Positions 19,356 to 29,051 of a DNA stretch of 64,000 nt are shown one piece after another. The notes under the pieces are model-generated. The model ran no database searches and was not told the DNA's origin. It saw nothing but the letters and a program-made list of their open reading frames with translations. This DNA comes from Caulobacter sp048541825 (lineage in GTDB: Bacteria > Pseudomonadota > Alphaproteobacteria > Caulobacterales > Caulobacteraceae). The stretch spans positions 3,854,694-3,918,693 of the forward strand of contig NZ_CP183332.1 of assembly GCF_048541825.1 (NCBI RefSeq), written 5' to 3'. Position 1 is the stretch's first letter; every line of letters begins with the position of its first letter. The position numbers were made by a program, and so were the translations under genes.

Positions 19356-20261
19356 ATGCCAAGCGACGACTCTAGTCCACAGCCCGCCGGTCCAGCTCGA
19401 CAGAGCCGGGGCGTGCGGGCGTTTTTCCGCAAGATGCGCAAGCGGCTGTCGGCGCCGGTCGAGCTGGTCCGTCCGTCCGAGCCGGCCCAGGACGGCGCGG
19501 TCGACATCGTCGATCAGGCCGAGGCCTTCAAGACCCTCCGCGTCGCCGACGTGATGACGCCCCGCGCCGATATCGTCTCGGTCGAGCTGTCCACCCCGTT
19601 CGAAGCCCTGATCGCCCAGTTCACCGAGGCAGAACACTCGCGGATGCCGATCTATCGCGAGACGCTCGACGACCCGATCGGCGTGGTTCACGTCAAGGAC
19701 GTGTTCCGACTGCTGGCCGCAGGCGAAAACCGCCCGGCTGCGGCCGACATCGTTCTGCACAAGGTGCGGCGCGAGGCCCTCTATGTGCCCGCTTCGATGC
19801 GGGCCGCGGATCTGCTGCTGCGCATGCGCACCGGCCGCATCCATCTGGCCCTGGTCATCGACGAATTTGGCGGCACCGATGGGCTGGTGACCATGGAAGA
19901 CCTGATCGAGGCCGTGGTCGGCGAGATCGATGACGAGCACGACGACGCCACGGTCGCCGGCATCGTGGCCCGGCCCGGCGGGGTGTTCGAGGCCGACGCC
20001 CGCGCGCCGCTCGAGGAACTGGAAGCGGCGCTTGGCCGTGAACTGGCGCCGCCCGACATGGAAGAAGACATCGACACCGTCGCCGGCCTGGTCGTGGCCC
20101 TGGCCGGTCGCGTGCCGCAGCGGGGCGAGGTGATCGCCCACCCGCACGGCTATGAGCTGGAAGTGGTCGACGCTGATCCGCGCCGGGTTCGACGGGTACG
20201 GGTGCGGCCCGCCGCTGTACCGGGCGCAGCCGTGCAGCCGGCGGAAGCCGCCGCCTCGTGA
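19356..20261 (+). CDS. CBS-domain transporter-associated protein (CorC/YbeX family)
   Basis: Cytoplasmic protein of 301 aa with two CBS domains (VMTPRADIVSVE; ADLLLRMRTGRIHLALVIDEFGG) and a C-terminal CorC/HlyC domain. E. coli YbeX/CorC is linked to magnesium/cobalt efflux and ribosome metabolism; the exact role here is not decided by sequence. It starts 12 bp after ybeY and overlaps lnt (GTGA). Confidence 0.9.
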   Translation: MPSDDSSPQPAGPARQSRGVRAFFRKMRKRLSAPVELVRPSEPAQDGAVDIVDQAEAFKTLRVADVMTPRADIVSVELSTPFEALIAQFTEAEHSRMPIYRETLDDPIGVVHVKDVFRLLAAGENRPAAADIVLHKVRREALYVPASMRAADLLLRMRTGRIHLALVIDEFGGTDGLVTMEDLIEAVVGEIDDEHDDATVAGIVARPGGVFEADARAPLEELEAALGRELAPPDMEEDIDTVAGLVVALAGRVPQRGEVIAHPHGYELEVVDADPRRVRRVRVRPAAVPGAAVQPAEAAAS

Positions 20262-21811
20262 ACTTCAAGCTCGCTTCGCTGTGGCGTGACCGCGGGCTGG
20301 CCCTGCTGGCCGGTCTGGCTGCCGCCCTGGCCCACCCGCCGTTCGGCGTGCTGCCGGGCCTGCTCGGCTACGCCCTGTTGCTGTGGCTGCTCGACACGAT
20401 CGAAGGGCCTCGGCCGCTGCGCTCGGCCTTCCTGCGCGGCTGGCTGGCAGGCCTGGGCTATTTCGGGCTCGGCACCGGTTGGATCGGCGAGGCCTTCATG
20501 GTCGACGCCGCCAATCAGGGCTGGATGGCGCCCTTTGCGGTGTCCGCCATGGCCGGTGGGTTAGCCCTGTTCTGGGGCGTCGCCGCTGTCATCTATCGTC
20601 TGATCCGACCGGCGGGCGTGCGCCGCATTCTGGTCTTCGCCGGCGCCTTCGCGGCGCTGGAATGGACGCGCGGTCATGTATTGACCGGCTTTCCGTGGAA
20701 CCTGCCGGGCGAGACCTGGAAGGCCGGTTCGGCCCCCTCCCAGGCCGCCGCTCTGGTCGGCGCCTACGGCCTGACCTGGATCACCCTGGCCATCGCCGCC
20801 GCGCCGGCCGTCTGGCGCGAGGGCCTGGCGGGCCGCAAAGCGATCGCCGCCGCCGCCGCCGCGCTGGCGGCGCTGTACATCAACGGCTGGATGCCGGCGG
20901 CGCCGGCGGGGAAGGCCTCTTCCCCTACCGTGCGCATCGTCCAGGCCAACATCCAGCAGGAGGCCAAGTGGGACGCCGATCGCTTTGCCCAGGTGGTCCA
21001 GGCCTATGTTTCGCTGACCGCCAGGCCCTATGCGACCGGCACGCCAGCCACCCTCGTCGTCTGGCCTGAAGGCGCCCTGCCGGCCGCCATCAATGACTAT
21101 CTGGCGCCAGGAACCTGGGTGCGCCAGGCGATCGTCGAGGCCCTGCAACCGGGTCAGCTGCTGTTGATCGGCGGCTATCGCTATGACGGATCGCCCGACA
21201 GGCCGATCTATTACAACAGCCTGATCGCCCTGAAACGCACGGCGACCGACATCGAACTGGTCGGGATCTATGACAAGCACCGGCTGGTGCCCTTTGGCGA
21301 GTATCTGCCGATGGACGCCCTGCTAACCAAGCTGGGTGTCAAAAGCCTGGCCCATCTGGGAGACGGCTTCGCCACCGGGCCGCGTCCGGCCCCGCTGCGG
21401 GTTTCGCCCGATCTGATCGTCCAGCCGCTGATCTGCTACGAGAGCCTGTTTCCGGGCCTGGCCAGACCCGATCCCAGGGTCCGCGCCCTGGTCAATGTAT
21501 CGAACGACGCCTGGTTTGGTGTGACCTCCGGGCCTTTGCAGCACCTGAATCTGGCCAGCTATCGGGCCATAGAAACCGGGGTTCCGATCATCCGGGCGAC
21601 GCCGACCGGGGTCTCGGCCCTGATCGACGCCAGAGGCGAGACTGTCCGCGGGGCCCGGCTGACCCTGGGAGAAACCGGAGTGATCGACGGCTCTTTACCG
21701 AATATGGGTAAAATCACACCCTATGCCCGGCTTGGCGACAGCCTGTTCATGCTAATGCTCGGGCTATCGATGTTCGCTGGCTTTCGCCCAAAAGCGGGTG
21801 GGGGCTTTTAA
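20258..21811 (+). CDS. lnt: Apolipoprotein N-acyltransferase
   Basis: Integral membrane enzyme that adds the third acyl chain to the N-terminal cysteine of lipoproteins. N-terminal membrane helices (about residues 10-200) precede a nitrilase-fold periplasmic domain whose catalytic E-K-C triad is seen as WPEGALP, YDKHRLVPFGEYLP and CYESLFPG. Starts at GTG (MNFKLASLWRDRG). 517 aa fits. This enzyme would mature the several lipoproteins coded in this window. Confidence 0.94.
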   Translation: MNFKLASLWRDRGLALLAGLAAALAHPPFGVLPGLLGYALLLWLLDTIEGPRPLRSAFLRGWLAGLGYFGLGTGWIGEAFMVDAANQGWMAPFAVSAMAGGLALFWGVAAVIYRLIRPAGVRRILVFAGAFAALEWTRGHVLTGFPWNLPGETWKAGSAPSQAAALVGAYGLTWITLAIAAAPAVWREGLAGRKAIAAAAAALAALYINGWMPAAPAGKASSPTVRIVQANIQQEAKWDADRFAQVVQAYVSLTARPYATGTPATLVVWPEGALPAAINDYLAPGTWVRQAIVEALQPGQLLLIGGYRYDGSPDRPIYYNSLIALKRTATDIELVGIYDKHRLVPFGEYLPMDALLTKLGVKSLAHLGDGFATGPRPAPLRVSPDLIVQPLICYESLFPGLARPDPRVRALVNVSNDAWFGVTSGPLQHLNLASYRAIETGVPIIRATPTGVSALIDARGETVRGARLTLGETGVIDGSLPNMGKITPYARLGDSLFMLMLGLSMFAGFRPKAGGGF

Positions 21812-21874
21812 TTGTTACAAATTCGTTAGAGATAGGCTGAATTGAAACCGCAATTTCAGCTAGCAAGCGTAGGC

Positions 21875-22306
21875 ATGAGCGCTCCTTCCGACCAAGACCG
21901 CCATCCCAACCCGATCGATCTGCACGTCGGCGCGCGTATCCGAATGCGCCGCAAGATCCTGGGTGTGAGCCAGGAGCGACTGGCCGAGGATCTGGGCCTG
22001 ACCTTCCAGCAGGTGCAGAAGTACGAGCGTGGGGCCAACCGGGTCAGCGCCAGCAAGCTGTATGAAATTGCCCGCAGCCTGCAGTCATCGGTGGCCTATT
22101 TCTTTGAGGGCCTGGCCGATCCGACCGATTCCGAGGGTCTGGCCGAGACCGGTTCGGAGCAGTTCGTCCACGATTTCCTGATGACTCCCGAGGGCCTGGA
22201 ACTGGCCAGCCTGTTCCCCAAGATCTCTCGGACCAAGGTGCGCCGCCGGATCCTCGACCTGGTCCGCTCGATGGCCGACGAGGACGTGGTCGAAAGCGAC
22301 GCATAG
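21875..22306 (+). CDS. XRE-family DNA-binding regulator
   Basis: A Cro/CI-type helix-turn-helix occupies residues about 14-70 (GARIRMRRKILGVSQERLAEDLGLTFQQVQKYERG), followed by a 75-residue helical tail of unknown role. I take the ATG giving MSAPSDQDRHP; a TTG 33 bases upstream is possible. It lies between lnt and metK as in C. crescentus. The AT-rich stretch at 21811-21840 (TTGTTACAAATTCG) probably contains its promoter. Target genes are unknown. Confidence 0.88.
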   Translation: MSAPSDQDRHPNPIDLHVGARIRMRRKILGVSQERLAEDLGLTFQQVQKYERGANRVSASKLYEIARSLQSSVAYFFEGLADPTDSEGLAETGSEQFVHDFLMTPEGLELASLFPKISRTKVRRRILDLVRSMADEDVVESDA

Positions 22307-22342
22307 GGCGAAGACCCGCGACGATCGGCGCGGCTTGCAGAC

Positions 22343-22358
22343 ATAAACATATCTTTAT
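22343..22358. promoter_or_regulatory. SamR/SahR-type operator candidate before metK
   Basis: ATAAACATATCTTTAT is a 16-bp palindrome with one mismatched pair. It is close to the ATAAAGATATCTTTAT core I recall for the ArsR-family methionine-cycle regulators SamR/SahR of proteobacteria, and lies 67 bp before the metK start. No such regulator gene is in the window. Confidence 0.6.
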
Positions 22359-22424
22359 ATGCTGTCCGGCTAGCGGGATGGACGCGTCGTCCGTTTCCGC
22401 CAATTCCATGGCCGGAGCTGTCCC

Positions 22425-23648
<1,224 letters not shown>

Positions 23649-23674
23649 GCCTCAGCCTCTCCTGATTGTTCGAA

Positions 23675-23708
23675 GCGGGCCTCGATCATGCGATCGGGGC
23701 CCGCTTTC
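23675..23708 (+). terminator. Intrinsic terminator after metK
   Basis: Stem GCGGGCC-CGATC / GATCG-GCCCGC with an ATGC loop, followed by TTTCGTTT; begins 27 bp after the metK stop. Confidence 0.75.
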
Positions 23709-23762
23709 GTTTGGGGTCGTTCTGCTGGCCTCACACCCGGATGACGGCTAAGACGCCGCCCC

Positions 23763-24443
23763 ATGACCTCCGCACCCATCCCCCACGGGCCTCTGCGCAC
23801 GTTCGGCCGCATCAAGTCGCGGCCTGTGAAGCCGCGCCAGCAGGCCCTGCTCGACACCCTGCTGCCCGAAATCGCCGTGCCCGAGGCGCCGTTCGAGCCG
23901 CGCGACCTGATGCCCGAAGCGACCGAAGCCTGGCTTGAGATCGGCTTTGGCGGCGGCGAGCACATGGCCGCCCAGGCCGGTCGCCATCCGCACGCCCTGA
24001 TCATCGGGGCCGAGCCCTTCGTCAACGGCGTGGCCAGCGCGGTCCGTCACATCGAGGAGCAGGACCTCAAGAACGTCCGCATCCACGAGGGCGACGCCCG
24101 TGACGTGATCGGCTGGCTGCCCGACGCCTGTCTGACGCGGGTGTTCATCATGTTCCCCGATCCCTGGCACAAGGCGCGGCACAACAAGCGCCGCCTGATC
24201 CAGCCGGCGGTGGTGGCGGAACTGGCTCGCGTTCTGAAGTCTGGCGGCCGCCTGCGTTTCGCCACCGACTGGGCCGACTATGCCGAGTGGACCATTGAGC
24301 GGGTCCTGGCCGATCCGGCCTTCCGCTTCGAGAGCGAAACGGCCGACCGCAACGCCCCGCCCGCCGACCACGTGACCACCCGCTACGAGGAAAAGAAGCT
24401 GGGCGACTGCGCGCCGGTGTTTCTGGATTTCATTTGCATCTGA
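23763..24443 (+). CDS. trmB: tRNA (guanine-N7-)-methyltransferase
   Basis: Class I SAM-dependent enzyme methylating G46 of tRNA. The SAM site is EIGFGGGEHMAAQA, the acidic loop EPFVNGV, and the family signature FPDPWHKARHNKRRL is intact. The 226-aa length fits. It lies downstream of the metK terminator, so it likely has its own promoter in the 114-bp gap. Confidence 0.95.
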   Translation: MTSAPIPHGPLRTFGRIKSRPVKPRQQALLDTLLPEIAVPEAPFEPRDLMPEATEAWLEIGFGGGEHMAAQAGRHPHALIIGAEPFVNGVASAVRHIEEQDLKNVRIHEGDARDVIGWLPDACLTRVFIMFPDPWHKARHNKRRLIQPAVVAELARVLKSGGRLRFATDWADYAEWTIERVLADPAFRFESETADRNAPPADHVTTRYEEKKLGDCAPVFLDFICI

Positions 24444-24496
24444 CGAGCGGGTAGGCTCGCCTTGCCCGGCAAGATGACGGGTGACAGGGGGCTTCA

Positions 24497-24871
24497 ATGG
24501 CTTGGCTTGCGAGCAATTTCCACATCGTCCTGGTGGTCAGCGGGCTGTTGACCCTGACCATGCTGCAGTTCGTGATCGCGCCGGGCCGTTCGATGCGCTC
24601 GACCTATGGCGAGACCCTGGAAGGGCCGCTGGCCGATGTGATCGTGCGGGGCTGGGGTCTGCTGATCGGTCTGACCGGCGGTATGCTGGTCTGGGCGGCC
24701 TTCCACCCCGAGACCCGCGACCTGGCGGTGGGCGCGGCCGTGATCAGCAAGGTCTTCTATATGGGCTCGCTGCTCGCCAAGGGCGGCCGCTTTATCAAGG
24801 GCTTTGCCGGCGCCACGGTATTGATCGACGCGGTGATGGTGCTGCTGCTGATCGCTGGACAATTTCTGTAA
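24497..24871 (+). CDS. Small integral membrane protein, unknown function
   Basis: A 124-aa protein with four predicted membrane segments (HIVLVVSGLLTLTMLQFVI; ADVIVRGWGLLIGLTGGMLVWAAF; LAVGAAVISKVFYMGSLLA; ATVLIDAVMVLLLIAGQFL). There are few charged residues outside the loops and no enzymatic motif. Preceded by GGGGG as a likely ribosome-binding region and closed by a shared hairpin with the convergent ppa gene. Codon use is typical of the genome, so I regard it as real. I cannot name a family with confidence. Confidence 0.75.
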   Translation: MAWLASNFHIVLVVSGLLTLTMLQFVIAPGRSMRSTYGETLEGPLADVIVRGWGLLIGLTGGMLVWAAFHPETRDLAVGAAVISKVFYMGSLLAKGGRFIKGFAGATVLIDAVMVLLLIAGQFL

Positions 24872-24904
24872 CGGCTTCCCTCCCCGACCCGGGGAAGGAA
24901 GCCG
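24872..24904. terminator. Shared hairpin between convergent genes
   Basis: CGGCTTCC ... GGAAGCCG arms with CCTCCCC/GGGGAAGG inside, lying between the stops of the small membrane protein gene and ppa. Probably serves both directions, though T runs are short. Confidence 0.6.
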
Positions 24905-24914
24905 CCAAGCGGTC

Positions 24915-25448
24915 TTAGTAGTTGTCGTCGTGGCGCTTGATCGCTGCGCGGATGACTTCGGCCGTTTCTTCCAGGCCAACCCAGCCGGTGATCTTGGTCG
25001 ACTTGCCCTTTTCCAGATCCTTGTAGTGCTGGAAGAAGTGGGCGATCTGCTCGGTGAGGATCACCGGCAGATCGCGCCAGCTGTTCACGCCCGTATAAAA
25101 GGGGTGCAGCTTGTCGACCGGCACGGCCAGGATCTTTTCGTCCGAACCGGCCTCGTCGACCATCATCAGGGTGCCGATGGGACGGCAGCGGATGATCGCG
25201 CCCGGCACCACCGGGGTCGGACCCACCACCATGATGTCGGCGGGGTCGCCGTCATCGGCCAGGGTGTGCGGGATGAAGCCGTAATTGGCCGGATAGAACA
25301 TCGCCGTGTGCAGGAAGCGGTCGACCATCAGGGCGCCGCTGGCCTTGTCGATCTCGTACTTCACCGGCTCGCCGCCCTGCGGGATCTCGATGACAGCGTT
25401 GAGGTCGTAGGGCGGGTTCACGCCGGTGGCGATCTTTGAGAGGTCCAT
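24915..25448 (-). CDS. ppa: Inorganic pyrophosphatase (family I)
   Basis: Hydrolyses pyrophosphate released by biosynthesis, driving those reactions. The 177-aa protein is a typical bacterial type I enzyme: EIPQGGEPVKYEIDKASG near the N-terminus, YPANYGFIPHT, and the metal-binding DDGDPADIMVV loop. Complete and in a normal setting. Confidence 0.96.
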   Translation of the reverse strand: MDLSKIATGVNPPYDLNAVIEIPQGGEPVKYEIDKASGALMVDRFLHTAMFYPANYGFIPHTLADDGDPADIMVVGPTPVVPGAIIRCRPIGTLMMVDEAGSDEKILAVPVDKLHPFYTGVNSWRDLPVILTEQIAHFFQHYKDLEKGKSTKITGWVGLEETAEVIRAAIKRHDDNY

Positions 25449-25654
25449 TGTGACTCTTCTGTGGGGAGAGGCCCGCGGGGAGGCGGTCCTGCGCGGGCGT
25501 CTGTATAGGCCACAAGTGTTGCGGTGCGAAAGAGGCCGCGCATGAAGGTCCTTCGAGACGGCCTGTCGCGGCGGCCTGTCACGGGGGCTTCCACCCGTTC
25601 ACTGATCGCGCTATATAGCCCCTACATCGTCCGTCAGCGCTGAGTGCGCTTTCG

Positions 25655-25687
25655 AGCGGCGGCCCGAAAGGCTGCCGCTTTTTCTTT
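25655..25687 (+). terminator. Terminator-like hairpin in the rimP-nusA-infB leader
   Basis: AGCGGCGGCC / GGCTGCCGCT stem with a five-base loop, then TTTTTCTTT. It stands about 40 bp before the rimP start and after a likely promoter (TATATAG at about 25612), so it would stop transcripts before the first gene unless read through. This is the position expected of an attenuator. Confidence 0.7.
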
Positions 25688-25725
25688 GGCTGTTTGGCGC
25701 CCGCGCCGGACCGCCCAGTTTTGAG

Positions 25726-26397
25726 TTGAGAAATCCGTTGCGCGGCAAGACGCAGGAAGACCGTGATCTGATCGAAATTCTCGATCCCGTCGCCGAGACT
25801 GTCGGCTTCGAGATCGTCCGCCTGCGCCTGATGGGCGGGGCCGAGACGCGGCGGCTGCAGATCATGGCCGAGCGTCCGATGCAGCCCGATGGTTCGGGCG
25901 GCGACATGAATGTCGAGGATTGCGCCAAGCTGTCGCGCGCCGTGTCGGAGATTCTCGACGCTGCCGACCCGATCAGCGGCGAATACACCCTGGAAGTCTC
26001 CAGCCCGGGCGTCGATCGCCCGCTGACGCGACTGAAGGATTTCGACGACTATGCCGGCCTCGAGGTCCGCATCGAGCTGGACCGCGTCGCCGAGGGTCGC
26101 AAGCGCTTCAAGGGCGAGCTGGCCGGGGTCGAGGACGGCCAAGTCGGCCTCAACATCGAGGGCGAGGACGACACCACCCTCTATTTCCCCTTCGAGTGGC
26201 TGGTCGACGCCAAGCTGGTGCTGACCGACGCCCTGATGAAGCGGGGCGCCGACCAGCGCGCCGCCCGCGTTGCCGCCGATGGCGGAGACGCCGACGAGGA
26301 TGACGTCGCCGCCGATGGCGAGGACGCTGACGAAGACGATCTCGGCGACGACGCCGAAGACGAAGATTTTGACCTGTCCGAAAGTGAAGAGGACTGA
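25726..26397 (+). CDS. rimP: Ribosome maturation factor RimP, with long acidic tail
   Basis: RimP helps assemble the 30S subunit. The N-terminal domain (IEILDPVAETVGFEIVRLRLMGG; NVEDCAKLSRAVSEIL; YTLEVSSPGVDRPLT) and the C-terminal SH3-like domain are present. The last 40 residues are almost entirely Asp/Glu/Ala (DEDD, EDEDFDLSESEED), an extension beyond the usual 150-180 aa. The start is uncertain: this TTG, or another TTG four codons later giving MRGKTQED, which has a GAG at better spacing. First gene of the nusA-infB operon. Confidence 0.92.
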   Translation: MRNPLRGKTQEDRDLIEILDPVAETVGFEIVRLRLMGGAETRRLQIMAERPMQPDGSGGDMNVEDCAKLSRAVSEILDAADPISGEYTLEVSSPGVDRPLTRLKDFDDYAGLEVRIELDRVAEGRKRFKGELAGVEDGQVGLNIEGEDDTTLYFPFEWLVDAKLVLTDALMKRGADQRAARVAADGGDADEDDVAADGEDADEDDLGDDAEDEDFDLSESEED

Positions 26398-26399
26398 CC

Positions 26400-28100
26400 A
26401 TGGCCATCGGCATTTCAGCCAACCGGCTCGAGCTGCTGCAGATCGCTGATGCGGTCGCGCGCGAAAAAGGCATCGAGAAGGAAGTCGTCATCGAGGCGAT
26501 CGAGGACGCCCTGCAGAAGGCGGCTCGCGCCCGTTACGGCGCCGAGCACGACATCCGGGTGAAGATCGACACCAAGACCGGTGAGACCTCGCAAAAGCGC
26601 ATCATCACCGTGGTCGGCGACGACCAGGAGATCGAGGGCGAAATCGGCCAGGTCCAGCTGTCGATCGCCAAGCGCACCTGGCGCGACGCCGAGATCGGCA
26701 AGGTCTATGAAGAAGACCTGCCGCCGTTCGAGATCGGCCGCGTCCAGACGCAGATGGCTCGCCAGGTCGTCATGCACAAGGTTCGCGAAGCCGAACGCGA
26801 GCGCCAGTACGACGAGTACAAGGATCGCGCCGGCGAGATCATCAACGGCAGCGTCAAGCGCGTCGAATACGGCAACGTCATCGTCGATCTGGGCCGCGGC
26901 GAAGGCATCATGCGCCGCGACCAGTCGATCCCGCGCGAAAACTTCAACGTCGGCGACCGCATCCGCGCCTATATCTACGACGTCCGTCGCGAGACCAAGG
27001 GCCCGCAGATCATGCTGTCGCGCGCCCACGGCGGCTTCATGGCCAAGCTGTTCGCGCAGGAAGTGCCGGAAGTCTATGACGGCGTCATCGAGATCCGCGC
27101 CGTGGCCCGCGATCCGGGCTCGCGCGCCAAGATGGCCGTGATCTCCAATGACGGTTCGATCGACCCCGTCGGCGCCTGCGTCGGCATGCGCGGTTCCCGC
27201 GTGCAGGCGGTGGTGGCCGAGCTGCAGGGCGAAAAGATCGACATCATCCAGTGGTCCGAGGACGAGGCGACCTTCATCGTCAACGCCTTGGCCCCGGCTG
27301 AAGTCTCCAAGGTCGTGATGGACGAGGAAGACGAGCGCGTCGAGGTCGTGGTGCCTGATGAGCAGCTGTCGCTGGCCATCGGCCGTCGCGGCCAGAACGT
27401 CCGCCTCGCCTCGCAGCTGACCGGCTGGCAGATCGACATCATGACGGAAAGCCAGGAGAGCGAGCGCCGTCAGAAGCAGTTCACCGAGACCACGGCCCTG
27501 TTCCAGGAAGCCCTGGACGTCGACGAGGTCATCGCCCAGCTGCTGGTCACCGAAGGCTTCGCCGCGGTGGAAGACGTCGCCTATGTCGAGCCGCACGAGA
27601 TCGCGGCCATCGAAGGCTTCGACGACGAGACCGCCGACGAACTGCAGACCCGCGCCCGCGAATTCCTGGAAAAGGAAGCCGCCGCCCTGGACGCCAAGCG
27701 CGTCGAGTACGGCGTCGAGGATGCGGTGCTCGAGATCGAGGGCGTCACCCTGCCCATGGCCGTCGCCCTGGGCGAAGGCGATGTGAAGACCGTCGAGGAT
27801 CTGGCCGGTCTGGTGCCCGACGACATGCGCGGCTGGTTTGAAACCAAGGACGGCGCCCGCGTTCGCGAGCCGGGCATTCTGGAAAGCTTCAACCTGTCGC
27901 CCGAAGACGCCGAAGCGCTGATCATGCGCGCCCGGATCGTCATGGGCTGGGTCGAGGCCCCGCCGGAGCCGGAATGCGAAGAGATCGAGGAAGAGGTCGA
28001 ATACGCCGAGGGTGAGGCCGAGACGGAAGTCGAAGCCGAGACTGAAGCGGACGTCGAAGCGGAAACGCCGACCGAAGCCGCCGAAGAGACGCAGGACTAA
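26400..28100 (+). CDS. nusA: Transcription elongation/termination factor NusA
   Basis: NusA binds RNA polymerase and nascent RNA, modulating pausing, termination and antitermination. Order: N-terminal RNAP-binding domain (residues 1-130), S1 domain (GEIINGSVKRVEYGNVIVDL), KH domains (SNDGSIDPVGACVGMRGSRVQ; LAIGRRGQNVRLASQLTGW), two C-terminal helix-hairpin-helix-rich acidic repeats (LLVTEGFAAVEDVAYV; LAGLVPDDMRGWFE) and a 40-residue Glu-rich tail. Starts 2 bp after rimP. 566 aa is long mainly because of the tail. Confidence 0.96.
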   Translation: MAIGISANRLELLQIADAVAREKGIEKEVVIEAIEDALQKAARARYGAEHDIRVKIDTKTGETSQKRIITVVGDDQEIEGEIGQVQLSIAKRTWRDAEIGKVYEEDLPPFEIGRVQTQMARQVVMHKVREAERERQYDEYKDRAGEIINGSVKRVEYGNVIVDLGRGEGIMRRDQSIPRENFNVGDRIRAYIYDVRRETKGPQIMLSRAHGGFMAKLFAQEVPEVYDGVIEIRAVARDPGSRAKMAVISNDGSIDPVGACVGMRGSRVQAVVAELQGEKIDIIQWSEDEATFIVNALAPAEVSKVVMDEEDERVEVVVPDEQLSLAIGRRGQNVRLASQLTGWQIDIMTESQESERRQKQFTETTALFQEALDVDEVIAQLLVTEGFAAVEDVAYVEPHEIAAIEGFDDETADELQTRAREFLEKEAAALDAKRVEYGVEDAVLEIEGVTLPMAVALGEGDVKTVEDLAGLVPDDMRGWFETKDGARVREPGILESFNLSPEDAEALIMRARIVMGWVEAPPEPECEEIEEEVEYAEGEAETEVEAETEADVEAETPTEAAEETQD

Positions 28101-28108
28101 GAAACGCT

Positions 28109-28138
28109 TCGGCCCTTCCGGCTTTCCGGGAGGGCCGA
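28109..28138 (+). terminator. Hairpin between nusA and the next gene
   Basis: Stem TCGGCCCTTCCGG / CCGGGAGGGCCGA with one mismatch, followed by GGTCTTTC. It lies within the operon; the weak T run suggests partial termination or a processing site. Confidence 0.5.
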
Positions 28139-28154
28139 GGTCTTTCAGAGCCCC

Positions 28155-28850
28155 ATGGACCAAGAGCCCCAAGATCCAGCCGTTGAGGTCGCCGACGTTC
28201 CCGTCGACCCTAATGCGCCCAAGACCCATGCCGAGGCCTTCCGCCTTCGCAAGGATGTCGTGCTGGGCGAGGCGACCGACGAGAGCAAGCTGATCCGCTT
28301 CGTCGAAGGTCCCGGCGGTGTCGTGGTGCCCGACCTGGCGCGCAAGCTGCCGGGCCGGGGGATCTGGGTCGGAGCCGACCGCGACTCCGTGACGCTGGCG
28401 GCCAAGAAGGGCCTGTTCTCGCGTTCGGCCAAGACCAAGCTGACAGCCCCCGCCGACCTGGCCGACCAGGTCGAGGCCTTGCTGGCCAAGCGGGTTCTGG
28501 ATGGTCTGGGTCTTGCGCGGCGGGCGGGAAACATTATCTCGGGCTTTGAAAAGGTCGTCGTCGCGCTCAATTCCGGCAAGACCGCCTGGCTGATCGAGGC
28601 GTCAAACGGCGCCGATGACGGCCGCCGAAAGATGCTGACCGCCGTCTACAAGGCGCCGAACAATCCCCGAATCCTCGGGATGTTCACATCCGACGAATTG
28701 GGTTTGGCCTTAGGCGGCGAGAATGTGATACACACTGCGCTTCTTGCCGGGCGCGGCACTGATCGCTGGACTTTGGACGTCGAGCGGTTATCAGGCTTTC
28801 GCCCGCTACTCCCCCCGACCTGGTCGGCGAGTTGGCGCGAGGAGCCCTAG
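28155..28850 (+). CDS. YlxR (DUF448)-L7Ae-like RNA-binding fusion protein
   Basis: The N-terminal 100 residues match the YlxR/DUF448 RNA-binding fold (KLIRFVEGPGGVVVPDLARKLPGRGIWVGADRDSV) and residues about 115-215 resemble an L7Ae/YlxQ-type domain (GLARRAGNIISGFEKVVVALNSGKTAWLIEASNGADDG). The usual YlxR R-x-C-x-x-C start is replaced by RLRKDVVLGEATDE, with no cysteines. The fused pair between nusA and infB is standard in alphaproteobacteria. In Gram-positives these are separate genes. It probably binds structured RNA of the translation machinery. Confidence 0.88.
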   Translation: MDQEPQDPAVEVADVPVDPNAPKTHAEAFRLRKDVVLGEATDESKLIRFVEGPGGVVVPDLARKLPGRGIWVGADRDSVTLAAKKGLFSRSAKTKLTAPADLADQVEALLAKRVLDGLGLARRAGNIISGFEKVVVALNSGKTAWLIEASNGADDGRRKMLTAVYKAPNNPRILGMFTSDELGLALGGENVIHTALLAGRGTDRWTLDVERLSGFRPLLPPTWSASWREEP

Positions 28851-28897
28851 AGCCTTTCGATTGCACCGGCATGGCCGGTCTGATCGCAAGGCTCTAG
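28848..28897. repeat. Nested palindrome spanning the ylxR/L7Ae stop codon
   Basis: Outer arms CTAGAGCCTT and AAGGCTCTAG are perfect; inside are a CGAT/ATCG pair and a CCGGC-ATG-GCCGG hairpin. The first TAG is the stop of the upstream gene. No T run follows, so it is not a standard terminator; it may fold in the intercistronic mRNA ahead of infB or be a dispersed repeat. Confidence 0.7.
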
Positions 28898-29051
28898 AAT
28901 CTACAAGGTGGAGCGTGGCCCTTAGGGCTGCGCTTGTGCGTAAAGGGTCGGGAAACGCGCTTCTTTCGTGGAAGTACGTCCGGGCCCCTTTCTCACATGG
29001 AACGAACGGTTTTTGGCTGGGTTTCCTCCCGGCGGAAGTACAAGCGAGCGC

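Noticed and set aside
22307..22424. SAM-II or SAM/SAH riboswitch before metK
   Set aside because: I could not place the conserved pseudoknot blocks of either class; the clear signal is a protein-type palindrome.
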